A stretch of DNA of 33,276 nt from positions 1 to 33,276 of the forward strand of contig JAYMTF010000585.1 in assembly GCA_036897485.1 (NCBI GenBank). Reading direction: 5' to 3'. The first letter of the stretch is position 1. The number at the start of each line of letters is the position of its first letter. Shown here one piece after another: positions 20,886 to 32,520 of this stretch. Below the pieces are notes generated by a model. That model worked only from the letters and a program-made list of their open reading frames with translations, had not been told where the DNA came from and did not search any database. The translations under genes were made by a program, and so were the position numbers. The DNA is from Pelargonium nanum (Eukaryota > Streptophyta > Magnoliopsida > Geraniales > Geraniaceae).

Positions 20886-21091
20886 GAACAGAGTTATCAA
20901 TTGAATGTTAACACCTTCTTCCTTCAGAAAACGAATGAAGATATCAATAGCAGCCAAAAACGCACCGTTTAACGTCTGTTATCCATTAGAAGAGTCGATT
21001 CGTATTCGGGTCGAATGTTTAGTATTACTATTTTATAAAGGTCAAAAATTTAATTTGGTCCTTGTAATTTCGTATTTCAACTCAACTTAAT

Positions 21092-21344
21092 TTTTGAACG
21101 CCGCAAAACATGTTGCGCCAAATGGTTTAAACGCATTGAATTTTTTTTAAAGTCCTAGGTTTGATCAACAATATGAGAGAAAAATTGAACATATTTCTAA
21201 AGAGCACAATTTGCTTAGAAGCAGATTGATACGACTAACACGATTAAATAATTCAATTCAAATTTACACTATTCAACTCAACAAATTTAAATTAATAAGT
21301 TAATTTTGAACGCCGCAAAACATGTTGCGCCAAATGGTTTAAAT
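21092..21344. repeat. Perfect 40-bp direct repeat, 213-bp offset
   Basis: Positions 21092-21131 and 21305-21344 are identical, with the core TTGAACGCCGCAAAACATG followed by TTGCGCCAAATGG. Each includes GCGCCAAA, the complement of TTTGGCGC, a full match to the plant E2F consensus. Both copies are preceded by CAACTCAAC-containing DNA, at different distances. Confidence 0.85.
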
Positions 21345-21727
21345 GATATTAAATAAATATCATTTAGCTACAACTCGATGACTAACGGTACTTTGATGAA
21401 ACGTCTGCAAGGGGGTCGTATTGGATGAGCTAGTATTGATAATATGAAACTCACGGAAGAATAAAATTAATCATGTCAAATATGTGTTTATTCAAAACGT
21501 AATAATACGGGGAAAAAGATTGAACAACCGCCGATCGAAAAGAAATCGGCAAGAACTTTGACGAAGAATTAGAGAGAATAGAAAAGAGCAATCCGATTAA
21601 CTTGTATAAGTTATTTTCACATGATATATATTTGAAAATTTTACACTTTTATTCTTAACCAGTATATCGATTTACGTTCACTCAAAAAAATAAAAAATAA
21701 ATAAACGATTTACGTGATCCATTTAAC

Positions 21728-21735
21728 TATATAAA
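21728..21735 (+). promoter_or_regulatory. Probable TATA box of the kanadaptin-like gene
   Basis: TATATAAA about 170 bp upstream of the ATG, followed by a GC-rich GGGGCGGG. Position suits a leader of about 140 nt. Confidence 0.45.
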
Positions 21736-21901
21736 ATGGGGCGGGTTACACAAGCACAACCCAAATATCAAATTGCCACCGAATCCAAAACGCAGAAAGA
21801 GCTAGACTTCGGCCAATCTATTGCCAAATAAACACAACCCGTATCCGTTTACGGCCACGTCCGTGGATCTGTCGTGCAACTCTCTCTGTCACTCGGCAAC
21901 G

Positions 21902-24900
21902 ATGACGACCGCCATGGGACCTCCACCTCCCCGAATCACCGTCTCCGTTACCGCCCCCTCCCCGCCGGCAGATTCCGATACCAAATCTCCAGACGACCCT
22001 TCCACTTCCTCGGCAATGAAGCCCCCTATGGGACCACCAGCACCTCAAAACCCAAACCCTAGCCCTCCTCAGCAAGACGAGCCTCAGTCAGCTCCTCCAG
22101 ATCACGAAGAAGATGCCATTGGAATCCCCAAACCCGAACACAGTTCAAGGCCGACCTCACAAGGCGTTGCGGTGCCTTACACGATTCCTCCCTGGAGCGG
22201 CCGGCCCTGTCACCAGTTTTCCCTGGAGGTTCTCAAAGACGGATTGATCATCGACCAATTTGATGTGTAAGTCCTCCTTTCGCATTGCATTTCATGTGCA
22301 ATTATTATTATCATTGTGTTTCTGAGAAACTCATGTTGAGATTGTGAATAGCATGTGATTTATGGTGATTGTTGTTGTTTGTTTTTTTTCAATCTTCAGA
22401 CATGAGAAAGGAGCGTACATGTTTGGACGAGTTGATCTATGTGATTTCGTACTTGATCACCCTACTATCTCTCGATTCCATGCTGGTATGTTGAAGTGTT
22501 TTCAGATGCATGTTGTGCAACATTCCATTTGAACATTTATAAATAATTTAGTTAAAACGGATGTAGTTACTTAGACACAAAGTTCCAGTGAAGAAATTAG
22601 TTTATAAATTATTGCTTGGTAGTCTCCATTTTTTTTTCAATTTATCTAGGTTTCCCAAGTTCCACAAATTTGAAAGCTTATTCTGAAAATTAGTTCGTTG
22701 GGGCACAAATTAGACCAACAAAGAGCATGTTATGCTATGCTGATGACAATCAAGGAAAATGCTTATTCAATTGTAAGTAGTATCATTTAGGCATTCTCCT
22801 TGTGCTGCATATTGAATGGCAGCCCATGGCACATTGCTTGCTTCTCAAATTCTTGTAATCATTTAAGCATTTATAGGCTATTGCAAAAGTTCCTATTTTC
22901 CATTTGATTTGAACTATTTTTTGTTTAAACTTTAAATGTTCCATTATGGGTGTGATGCTACCCGAAAAATCTTAAATAAAGTCGGCAACCGATAAGGTGA
23001 CACGTGGCGCCCAAGCGCCATGTTATTGTATGGACAAGTCATGCATGAACCGCGAATTGGATAACAACCTGGACTCGAGAAAAACATTTCTGGCAGCTTC
23101 CCGTCATAACCTACTCGAGGACCATCCGGGGAGAGATGCACCCAAGGACCCCCCATATGGGACGCTCTTGAGGACTTCATCCCAAGCATACCACCAATGA
23201 ATCTCTAGGACGTGCCAAGGAGGGTGTCTCAACGAACTAAGGCTATGGGACCAACCCCGCACGCTCCTGCTAGCCCTCAGCCAACCCACATGAAGCATCT
23301 AGCTCCTCTTTTCCTGACCGCGGCACTCATTTTTGCTGCAGCGCAGAACAAAGTCTGCCAGCCCTCCCTGCACTCTCACTGAGCGCTCCCACACAAGGCC
23401 TTCCACACGACCAACTCAAGCCCATGCATCTGTCCGCCTTAGTGTACCTTTCCGCGGCGCCTCTTTCAGCCGTAGTGCAGAATTAGGCTCGCCAAGGAAC
23501 CTCCCACATATGACGCCTTCACACACGACACCTGCACTCAAGTCATCGCGTGTCCAGCTCCAACGCTCTTTGCCGCGACGCCCATTCCTGTTGTGGTGTG
23601 GAACGGGGCCTGCCTAGCCAGCTCCCGTGCACCTGCCTTGTCTCACCCACTACGCATCTGTCCGCCTCAGCTCCGCGCGGTCGTCTACCTTCTTGCGTAC
23701 CTCATTGTGGCTGCAGTGCGGAACGAAGCCCACCAGAAAGCTTCCCGCGTGCACGACTTCCTCCACACCAAGCTCTCTCCGCATGTTCCCAGCAGCCGCG
23801 TCTCTCGCTGCAGCACTCCTTCTGTCCTTCATGCTACGGTGTAGAGCAGCATCCAGCCAACCTTCCGCATCCTCAGTGAACGTCTATTTCTTATAATTAT
23901 ATAGTGACAACCTTTGCATGAAAATATGGTTGGTCAAACATCCTAATTATTGCAGAGTCATCTGAAAATCTTCTTCTCTTGTGTGCATAGGTCATCTTTC
24001 TGACTTAGTACAGTATGATTTTAAATTTCTGAGAGTATCATATTAATATGTGGATTAGTTAGACTGGATTTGATTTATCTGAATGCAAGGATAATGGTTC
24101 TCTAGTTGAGGCAAATGATGTTGTTTTTGTAATGCAACTAATGTTATTTTTATTTCTTTTTTACAGTTCTCCAGTTTAGAGAAAGTGGAGAAGCCTATCT
24201 TTATGATCTTGGCAGTACTCATGGTTCTTTTATTAACAAGAATCAGGTATTTTGGTGGAAAAATCCTTTGTTATTTGCATCGTTGGTATCATTATATCCA
24301 TTGCAATGCAATGCAATACACTGCATATTTTATTTTTCAATAAAACAGTAGTTAACAATATCTTTTTGGCATTACTCCACTAAATTAAAATTTTATTGTC
24401 GATAATTTTGCTGCAATGCTTGATATGGGTAAGAAGTTCGGGAAATGTCTGGATGAAAAATTAGAACTAGTGAGGACTGTGTCTGGACTCATCACCTTAC
24501 GAATAAACAGAAAACTGATGGAGGCAGACTACACGTAAACAAGCTAAATTAGCAATGACCGTTCTATGCTTTGTAAAGTTCGATAAGTTTGGAGCTATCT
24601 GTCATTGTAATGTTCTTTCTTCTTATCATTTTACCTATTGATTATTTTCTTGTCTATTTTCAGTAATTGGATTGTGTATTTTCATGATTCACTGCAATTT
24701 TTTGTTTCATTTTTCTCAATCCAATGTCTTCTTCTAAGTAATGTTGAAATAGAAAAAATCATTAAAGCTGATATATGATGAGACTATGAAAGAAAATTTC
24801 CAAAAGTATCAACAGACTAGCACAATGTGTAAATATGTAAATATTTGGTACTTTTGTTGGTAATACTAGCATTGTAAACCATACAAAATAATTTGTTATA

Positions 24901-27900
24901 TTCTTTATTATCTAGTAATATTGACAGCTTAACTTTAATAATCTTTCCAAACGGCATCAAATATAGCATTCCTTTCAACAAACTGATGGTTGTTTGAAAT
25001 CATTATTATTACATGTGAGCGAGATAATGACATTTGAAATCATTATTATGTAGTATATGGTGTTGTATTCTTGATTACATTGGATTCACTTGCTTGATAA
25101 TATCTAAGTTCAGCATAAAAGGATATATTACGAGTTTTCATGATCTCATTGATGGTTGTTTTGTATCTTTTTTTTTTTTTAAATGCTGCTAAAAATGTTG
25201 ATGTCATCTTCCTAAATCCTAAGTCATTTTTCTGTTGCTTGATCAGGTGAAGAAGAAAGTTTATGTAGATTTACATGTTGGTGATGTCGTCCGGTTTGGC
25301 CTGTGAGTAGATTCACATGTTTTAGCTTTCTAAATAAGTTTAGTCATTTCATTTCAATCTCATTTGGGATTCCTTTACATCATTCTTTGCTCTGTATACC
25401 TCTGGTTAATTCTAACAAATATCAGTGTGTAATGGATGCCAACATATTTTGGTGTCTGTTTGATCTTGGAAATAGTTATTTGGCCAATCATCTAATAATT
25501 CCCCTTTACTGACTGGCATGTAATCTAGTTCTATAGGATCGGTTGTTATGTTTCTGTTCCCCAGCCTATGATATACTGTTTCTGCTGTAGAATTCTATCA
25601 CTTGTCATTCGCGTTACAATGGATTGATTAGATGCAATGTCGGCTTGTTATGGGCTACATACCTTTCATTTTCACATACTTTTAGTGAGAGCATGTTTGG
25701 TCTTTGAAAAGTACCACAGTTAGAGTGACAAAGTAGATACCTGAACTTTTACTTTGTTTTTTGTATTTTCTTCTGATCAGTTTTTCTTTTTTGTTTTGTT
25801 ACAGTTCATCTCGGTTGTACATTTTTCAAGGACCATCTGAGTTGATGTTGCCAGTAAGTATGCTACATCAGTATATATATGCATATTCATGTTTAGGATT
25901 TACTGATGACTAAGAAAATTTCTGAAAACCTAATAGCATGAAATATGTATGTTTTCTTTTCAATTGGCTTTGTTCCACTGATCAGTCGTAAGGATTAGTT
26001 TTTTTTTTTTTTGGATAGGAATTGACCCCCCGTTATCTAAAAGCATTCCTACAAAATGCTTCCTAGTAAACAGAGGTATATGAATTCCTATCATTGACTG
26101 CCTCCTTTAATGTTTGGCTGCTCCTTTGAAAGCTCTGTAATGTCGGAACCTTTTTTTCGTCATCCCCTACTCTGAGTGATATACTACTGCAATGGAAAGG
26201 AACCTTTAGATCAAAATCAGCCACCAAAGTCAGCAATGCGATTTGTTATACTGCCTTATGGTATATTTGATTGGCAATAAATAACAAAGTAATCTGATGC
26301 AAAACTTTAGGAAATTGATGGTCAAACAAACACAAGAACAAATAAAAAGGAGCTCTAATTCCTTTCTTTGAAATTCTGAATAATTGAAAACATAAGAACA
26401 ATCAATTTGATATTTATATTGTTTATCTATCGTGTCATTTTGTATTGTAGGAAAAGGACTTGAAAACTATTAGAGAAGCTAAATTTCGAGAAGCGATTGA
26501 AGATCGTGAAGCGTCACTTCGACGAGCAAGAGCAGAAGCATCTCTTGCTGATGGTATCTCATGGGGTATGGGGGAGGATGCAATTGAAGAAGTTGAGGTA
26601 TTGTCTCTTTCACAAGTTGTAATTTTGTTAGAAATGCTGCTGTATCAAGAGAAATGAAATTATATCAGTGTTTATTTTACATTATTTATGTGTTGATAAT
26701 ATGCAGGATGACGGTGAAGAAATAACTTGGCAAACCTACAAAGGACAGCTTACAGAGAAGCAGGAGAAAACCCGAGAAAAAATAATCAAAAGAACTGAGA
26801 AGGTAACTGCTTTGTTCCTGAATCCTGCTACTAGCTTTCAATCAATTTGTTAGAAATTTAGAATTTCTATGATTTTTGGACTTGGTGGGTTTTTATTAGG
26901 CTATCATCTAAGTGCTTTGGGCTCCCATACTATAATGGTCAACCTATTAGATGGGTTTGGATCTTACATTTATATGTAGTTCAATTTTGCAACATCCATT
27001 GATGTAGGATTGGTAATCTTGACTTTCCAAGAAGGTTTTCTTCATTATAAAGTCATAGCAACTAAAGATAGGAAATCAACGTTGTAAATGGATTACACAA
27101 GACCATGAAGTAATATAATTCTTACAGAGACCAGACAGCCCTTAGGGCAATGAAAAGTCAAAGTAGAGTAAGTTAGTTGGCCTGTTGGACAGCATACGGG
27201 TAGTAGTGGCTTATATTCTTTGTAATACAATTGAGTGTTGATAGGCAAAACTGTGCAGATAAGGGGCCTATAGTGAAAGCTGAGCTGATAACAAAATTAA
27301 ATGCATTCTTCAAGGATCCATTAATATATCATAACTAAATTATAGTGATTTGAATTCTTAATAAAAACTCCGAGACGGAAGATGAGATGTTTAAACAAGT
27401 ACCCGGCATCCCTTACCGTCTACTCTTTTTAATACAAATGGGTTACTTTCGACAAAAAGACTTCCAAAACTTTTCTCAAAGACCTAAACTTGGTCAAGGC
27501 TTAGGACATCCTTTTTGTAACTGACGGTGACAGGATCCTTTCATTTTTTTCAGATATAGATAAAAAAAAATACAAGGAATAAGAATTTTGCATTTGACTT
27601 GTGTAAATTGTTTTGAGGGAAAGTTCTGGTCAATGCCAGTTCAGGGCTGGGTTGATTTTGTTCTGGGTCCAAAAAAACAGCCCAACACTCGCATGATCAG
27701 TTATAATGGAACCAACACTTGCACAAAACTTGGGATGACTGCTGTCATTTTATACGTTGAGAAAAGTCCAGCTCCACTTCTCCAATGGCTATGAACTGAA
27801 ACAACAATCTCTCTCACCCCCACCCACACATAGATGTCCAAAGAATTAGAAAAAAAAGGGTACATGTCTGAACTAATTATTTTATAATCTGAGAATTATG

Positions 27901-30900
27901 CTACTTATGTAGCAATTTGGTCCCAGGATTTATTGTTCCTTTATCATCTGATTTCATTTAATGTATGAGTAATCATGAAGAGAAAGTAGTCTGATTTTTA
28001 AGATGTTTTATAGATGAAAAATGAGTTACTTGATGGTCTCCAATTTCCTTTTCTTGTTTAACTCTGGTGTAGCATAGAGGAAGCACGGATTCAGACGTGG
28101 ACGCACAAAACACAACAGAGAGAAGGACATGGACACGTTAATTATTAACTAAAATTATGTTATAAATTAAATGTAACTGTAGTATCCACTTGCATCGAAT
28201 TAGATTTAACAGCAAACATATCAAACAAAAATTGAATCATTGGCTGTTACACCAAAATGCTTGATTATAATTAAACACAGATTATATCCAAATGTCCTAC
28301 TAGTTACTTTAAATTTATCATCTATTGCTGTGCTATTTTTTTGTAATAAAATTGAAAATAATAAACTAGGATGTGTGTCCTCACCTATTCCGTATCCGAT
28401 TCGATGTCCTTTAGAACACGCTGTATTTAAGAAGTCACATCAATCTGTATAGTGTGTTTAGTTTACATAATGATTTTCAATGTGCTTTATGGCCCCATTT
28501 CGTATATTATACTATTCCAGTATAAGTTTGTGAATTGTGATATAGCAAGTGGTTTCATGTTTCAGTTCTTAACTGACAGGTTCCTGATGGAATGCTAACT
28601 TCTCTGCAGTACTATATATGATATTAGTTAAATAAACATCCTCCCTCTTACAGCACATGGATGCTTCATTTCCTCACATTCCAGTCAAAACAGACTTAAA
28701 TTTGTTCAAGATTTATTATTGAAATTTGAATACTCATCATCTCTATGGGTTGGGTGTTGGAATAGTTTATGGTATATCGAATCTTGATTACTCAAAAGTA
28801 TTTTCCAAGAATTTGGAAATATATTTCTTATGAAGTCTTCCTCCTTATACCATGATTTTTTGTATTGTTTCCCAAGCATATCTCCTCATTTATCTTTTTA
28901 ATCTATGTATTTATTTATTTATTACATATGTTCTACTTTTCTCTTTATAGATTGCTAATATGAAGAAAGAAATAGATCATATTCGTGCTAAAGACATTGC
29001 CCAAGGTGGTTTGACACAAGGACAACAAACTCAAATTGCTCGAAATGAACAAAGAATGTCACAGGTAAAGTATGCTCTAATATGTTTGTGTGCGCGCGCG
29101 TGTGTGATTTGATGTGATGTGATGTGTTTTTTCTATAATCATTGGCAGCTTGCTGAAGAGCTCGAAAATTTGGAAGAAACGTTGAATGAAAGTATACAAG
29201 AAAGCTTAGGTGCACGAGTAGGAAGGATAACTCGCGGTAAGAAGGGAGTGACAGAAGATGATGAGGAAGAAGTTATTAGGTAATTTCTGATGACAAATCT
29301 TTTCTAAGCAAACCTGAAGAGGTATCAAGTACTCCCTCCGTCCCAAAATGAGTGTCCTGTTTGTCTAAATTTTTTGTCCCAAAATGTTTGTCCTGTTTCT
29401 ATTATTGTTCTTCCCATATTACCCTTATCACTTATGAACTGCACATGGGCATATCTGAACTGCACATGGGTGCACATGGGGTGTAGGTGGGAAAGTGAGG
29501 GTAATATTGGAAATACATTAAATTATCTGTTAATCCTTAATTTTTACAAAAAATGAAAACAAGACACTCATTTTGGGACGGAGGAAGTACATAATATTTT
29601 TGTTGTAAATAAATTTATCGTTGGGTTATTACTTAATTGGACTTGATATTAAATTTGATCGCAAAGTTCCTTAATAGATAGAGTGATCCATATTTCACAT
29701 CATTGAAGCAATTGGTGTTTTCAGGCCACATAATATTTTGCTAATTTGTTTCCCTTTGCCAACCTAAGAAGCACCAACACTCTCCAACAAAGTGTTAGTA
29801 CGACATGTGTCCGGCAAGCGTATCTGCAATATAAGTTGAAAATAAATAAATCCGAAATGCTCTAGCAACACACAGTGTACTATTTTTTTTATTTAAAAAA
29901 TCTTTTAAAAACCTTTTTTTCAAAAAAAAAAAATATATTCTGTCCATTGTTGTAATATCTCGGTTTCTTTTTATTATTTGTTTGAGTTATTTTTGTTGCA
30001 TGTTCAGTATGAACTTACGATAATTTTCATTTGACATATTATCAAGTTTAATTTCAATACAATTAAAAACCATAAATACATATAATTTTTTTAAAGGTAA
30101 ATACATATAGTTTATTGTGCATAAAATATATATTTTAATTAAAATATCAATTTTGTCATACGTTTTTAACATTGGTGAATCGTGTCGCGTGTTGGTATTG
30201 GTGCAACAGAGTTGCCAACCGGTCAAGAAGATATAATGTATATATTCTGAAAGTAAATAAATAATTAAATGCTAATGATATATTTTTCTTAACACAAGTA
30301 ATTGTTTGTTATTTCAGTGATGATGATGAATTCTATGACCGAACAAAGAAGAAGTCTTCCACTAAAAAATCTGGAGAAAACCAAACAGTTGAAACTGCTG
30401 ATTCTCTTCTTGATAAAAGAGATACAATCCTCGAAGAAATGGAAAGCAAGAAAGAGTTAATTTCGATTGAGAAGAATAAAATGTCCTCAGAAACGGCAGC
30501 AGAAGCTGAATCAGGAGATGCACTTGATGCCTTCATGTCTGGGCTTTCGTCCAAGCTAGGTGGGGAATTTAAGTTCATTAAGTTCTTATTTCTGTTATAG
30601 AGTTATTTTTGCTGTTGTTGATGATGATAATGATGACGATGTTATCTTCCCAATTGTCGTAGTCTCTTAGATGCATTTGCTAAGTAAGGACTAGGGAAAT
30701 GATGTTATGTGTGTGAACATGCACTCGTGCTATAATGGAATGACCCATTGTTCTAATATATATAACAATCTTTCCCACTGTCAACCCGGTGTGCCGCTAA
30801 AGTCTAAAGATGACTTTTGACTTTTGGCACGAGTGCTGCCCATGAACAAGCACTCACTTCTGCAATGTTTAGTAGTTCTTATTCTTTTTTTTATTGTCAG

Positions 30901-31919
30901 TCAATGCTTAAAAGCATTTAATCATTCTATTTTATTTGTGACTTTTGTATTTGTTTTCAGTGCTCGACAAGACTGTAGAACTTGAGAAGGATTTGGCCTC
31001 TCTTCAGTCCGAGTTGGATAGGATATTGTACTTGCTGAAGATTGCTGACCCAACTGGAGAGACTGCTAAGAAAAGGGAGTTGAAACAAAAAGAACCAAAA
31101 CCAAACAAATCTGCAGCACCGTCTGTTTCCACCAACAAGAAGCAACCTCCCAAGGAATTAAAGAAAAGTAGTGGTTCAGGAAAACTTGCTAATGGGTCCA
31201 TGCATAAAGATGGAAGTTCCAATGAAACTAAGGAATCAGGTAAGGCTAAGGATCCAGAGGATGACAAGATTGTGGCTAATGCAACTGAAGGACCAGCAGC
31301 TGTGTATACTGTTGTAAAACCCCAGTGGCTTGGTGCTGTACATGACCTGGAACCTAAAAAGACCGAGCGACAAGCTGATGTCTCGAATGTGCATGAGTCG
31401 GATGATTTTGTTGACTATAAAGATAGGAAAACTGTTTTAGGCAATGTTGACAATAAACAGACTAATATGGACACTGGAATTGAAAGTGCAGCCCCGGGGT
31501 TGATCATTAGAAAGCAAAAGCCGGTAGAGAAAACAGAAGGCACCGATAATAAAGCACAAGAGTCTTCATCTTCCTCTACGGGTGTAGAGCTTGTGGTGGA
31601 GGATGCTGTTGCATTGTTACTGAAACACAAAAGAGGGTATCATGAAGAAGATGAAGACGAAAATCAGGGCATAACTGGGCATGGGAAAGCCAAGGAAAAG
31701 AAAAAGGCCAAAAAAACAATCGGTCCAGAAAAGCCTGCCTTTCTCAATACAAATTCTGATTACGAAGAATGGGTGCCTCCTAAAGGTAAGCTATTGTTGG
31801 CTTTTTATGTACCGGTTGTGTAAAGTTACTGGGCTTAATTGTATCTAAAAACTGTAATGTTTCATGCAGGTCAATCAGGTGATGGGCGGACATCACTGAA
31901 CGATCGCTATGGTTACTGA
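21902..31919 (+). CDS. Kanadaptin (SLC4A1AP)-like FHA-domain protein
   Basis: Coding exons: 21902-22266, 22400-22485, 24167-24246, 25247-25302, 25805-25853, 26451-26597, 26707-26802, 28951-29064, 29149-29279, 30318-30559, 30961-31785, 31870-31919. They total 2,241 nt, 746 residues, with all joins in frame and GT-AG. Residues 1-110 are Pro/Ser-rich and disordered. The FHA domain (about 105-210) has the phosphothreonine-pocket residues: FGR (130-132), SRFH (146-149), DLGSTHGSFIN (164-174). Charged coiled-coil segments follow (213-345, 395-480), then a Lys/Glu-rich tail. The end, GDGRTSLNDRYGY, is characteristic of the family. ATG 21902 is the first ATG in frame. Human kanadaptin is of similar size and is reported to bind anion exchanger 1 and occur in the nucleus; the plant function is not established. 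The gene appears intact. Confidence 0.9.
22486..24166 (+). other. Kanadaptin intron 2
   Basis: 1.7-kb intron enlarged by a GC-rich insertion (22951-23885) set in AT-rich host DNA. Donor GTATGT at 22486, acceptor ACAG at 24163-24166. The flanks 22486-22950 and 23886-24166 show no repeat. Confidence 0.6.
22951..23885. mobile_element. GC-rich retroelement-like insertion with ~120-bp tandem repeat
   Basis: The base composition shifts abruptly to GC-rich. From 23335 a degenerate unit recurs with the landmark GTGCGGAAC (GAAC/GAAT at 23346, 23480, 23601, 23721), spacings 134, 121 and 120 bp. Units share GCATCTGTCCGCC and TCCCGCGTGCAC-like blocks. One unit (about 23375-23505) matches DNA beyond the gene at 32530-32665, showing a dispersed family. 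Such variable tandem arrays are known near the 3' ends of some plant Ty3/gypsy (Tat) elements; assignment here is inference. Overlapping open frames inside reflect GC bias. Confidence 0.55.
24247..26450 (+). other. Kanadaptin introns 3, 4 and 5
   Basis: Introns at 24247-25246, 25303-25804 and 25854-26450 around two short exons (56 and 49 bp) that finish the FHA domain. AT-rich with T-runs before acceptors. A 14-T run at about 25999-26012 is the only low-complexity mark. No repeat family or RNA gene is seen. Confidence 0.6.
26803..28950 (+). other. Kanadaptin intron 7
   Basis: 2.1-kb intron, the gene's longest. At about 28080-28430, AAGCACGGATTCAGACGTGG on the left and TCCGTATCCGATTCG on the right hint at a decayed transposon of the GGACACG-rich kind, but no clean terminal repeat can be drawn. 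The rest is AT-rich without recognisable content. Confidence 0.45.
29088..29125. repeat. Alternating TG/CG tract plus (GATGT)n
   Basis: A GTGTG(CG)nTGTGTG tract of about 19 nt followed by three GATGT units, together nearly half of the 84-bp kanadaptin intron 8 (29065-29148). Alternating purine-pyrimidine of this kind can adopt Z-DNA and is prone to length change. Confidence 0.8.
29332..29587. mobile_element. Complete Stowaway-type MITE, 256 bp
   Basis: Flanked by TA on both sides (29330-29331, 29588-29589). Left end CTCCCTCCGTCCCAAAATGA; the complement of the right end is CTTCCTCCGTCCCAAAATGA, with the terminal repeats matching over about 30 bp with two differences. It is AT-rich inside and has no coding capacity. 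TA duplication and terminal sequence are those of Tc1/mariner-related Stowaway elements. It lies in kanadaptin intron 9 (29280-30317). Confidence 0.85.
29770..30210. mobile_element. Possible decayed MITE
   Basis: GCACCAACACTC near 29771 and, in complement, GCACCAATACCAACACGCGAC near 30204 could be diverged inverted ends, with GACATGTGTCCGGC inside the left end. The interior is A/T-rich. No target duplication is apparent. Confidence 0.3.
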
Positions 31920-32520
31920 GTTCCAGTTCTTGCGGTTAACTGTGTGCTAATATTACATAGCAAAAGAGGTGGCACAAAAAGGTACGTGTATTAGTGGCTC
32001 TCATCTTTAACACCGGATCGCCAGACTCGTTGGAGAAATGCACAACTATGCGAAAGTTATGGAGTGCAGCCTTGTGAAACATGTGATTTAGAAGGACTTG
32101 GTGTAGAACAATGTTGTGTATATTAATGACTTGTCTTCTGTTGTAGTGGAATGGTGGGTTGTTTCTTCAGTTAATCACTTTGTATCTGTGGACGGGTATG
32201 TTTTGGCGAGGCAGGTTCTCGATAATACTTGGAATGAATTAAAGATCTAAAGAGTATACTCATTTTGATATAAATTTTCTGCCATAATCCAAGAAAGTTG
32301 CATAGCCTTTTTCTTTTCTGTCAGTGAAATACACAAATCATCCATGTAACTAATTTATTTTGGCTTGTTCTTTTGTTAAGAAAAAGAACTTATTGTTCTT
32401 TTCATGAATACATAATCTGTATGAGCAAAAGTGTATATTTTTCTTTATTGTTGGTTGGTTTCAGTCTGTTGAAATCTTATACACATATTTTGGAGATACA
32501 TTTACTCTTTTCTCAAGAAA
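31920..32520 (+). other. Kanadaptin 3' untranslated region and flank
   Basis: AT-rich DNA after the TGA at 31917-31919. A poly(A) site most likely falls within a few hundred bases, but no strong AATAAA is seen in the expected range. No gene or repeat is recognised before 32520. Confidence 0.5.

Larger units (their letters stand above)
20699..21901. promoter_or_regulatory. Divergent spacer, PPR / kanadaptin promoters
   Basis: 1.2 kb between the start codons. The PPR side (20699-20980) has an open stretch and a splice-like GTCAGT at 20802-20797 (minus). The centre has a perfect 40-bp duplication (21092-21131, 21305-21344). The kanadaptin side has a TATATAAA box at 21728-21735, about 170 bp before its ATG, and CG-richer leader DNA after 21780. 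Confidence 0.5.

Noticed and set aside
20886..20957. Longer 65-codon version of the PPR leader frame
   Set aside because: It would begin at TTG after an in-frame stop; only the ATG at 20885 is a credible start.
21821..21901. 27-codon N-terminal extension of the kanadaptin-like protein
   Set aside because: It would start at TTG; the first ATG is at 21902 and the extension is leader sequence.
23333..23896. Several overlapping plus-strand frames in the GC-rich insertion
   Set aside because: Three frames are open over the same DNA, a sign of GC bias and few stops; the peptides follow the tandem repeat and match no family.
25999..26060. Poly-T followed by GGATAGGAATTGACC as a second SINE
   Set aside because: No A or B box can be found in complement next to the T-run.
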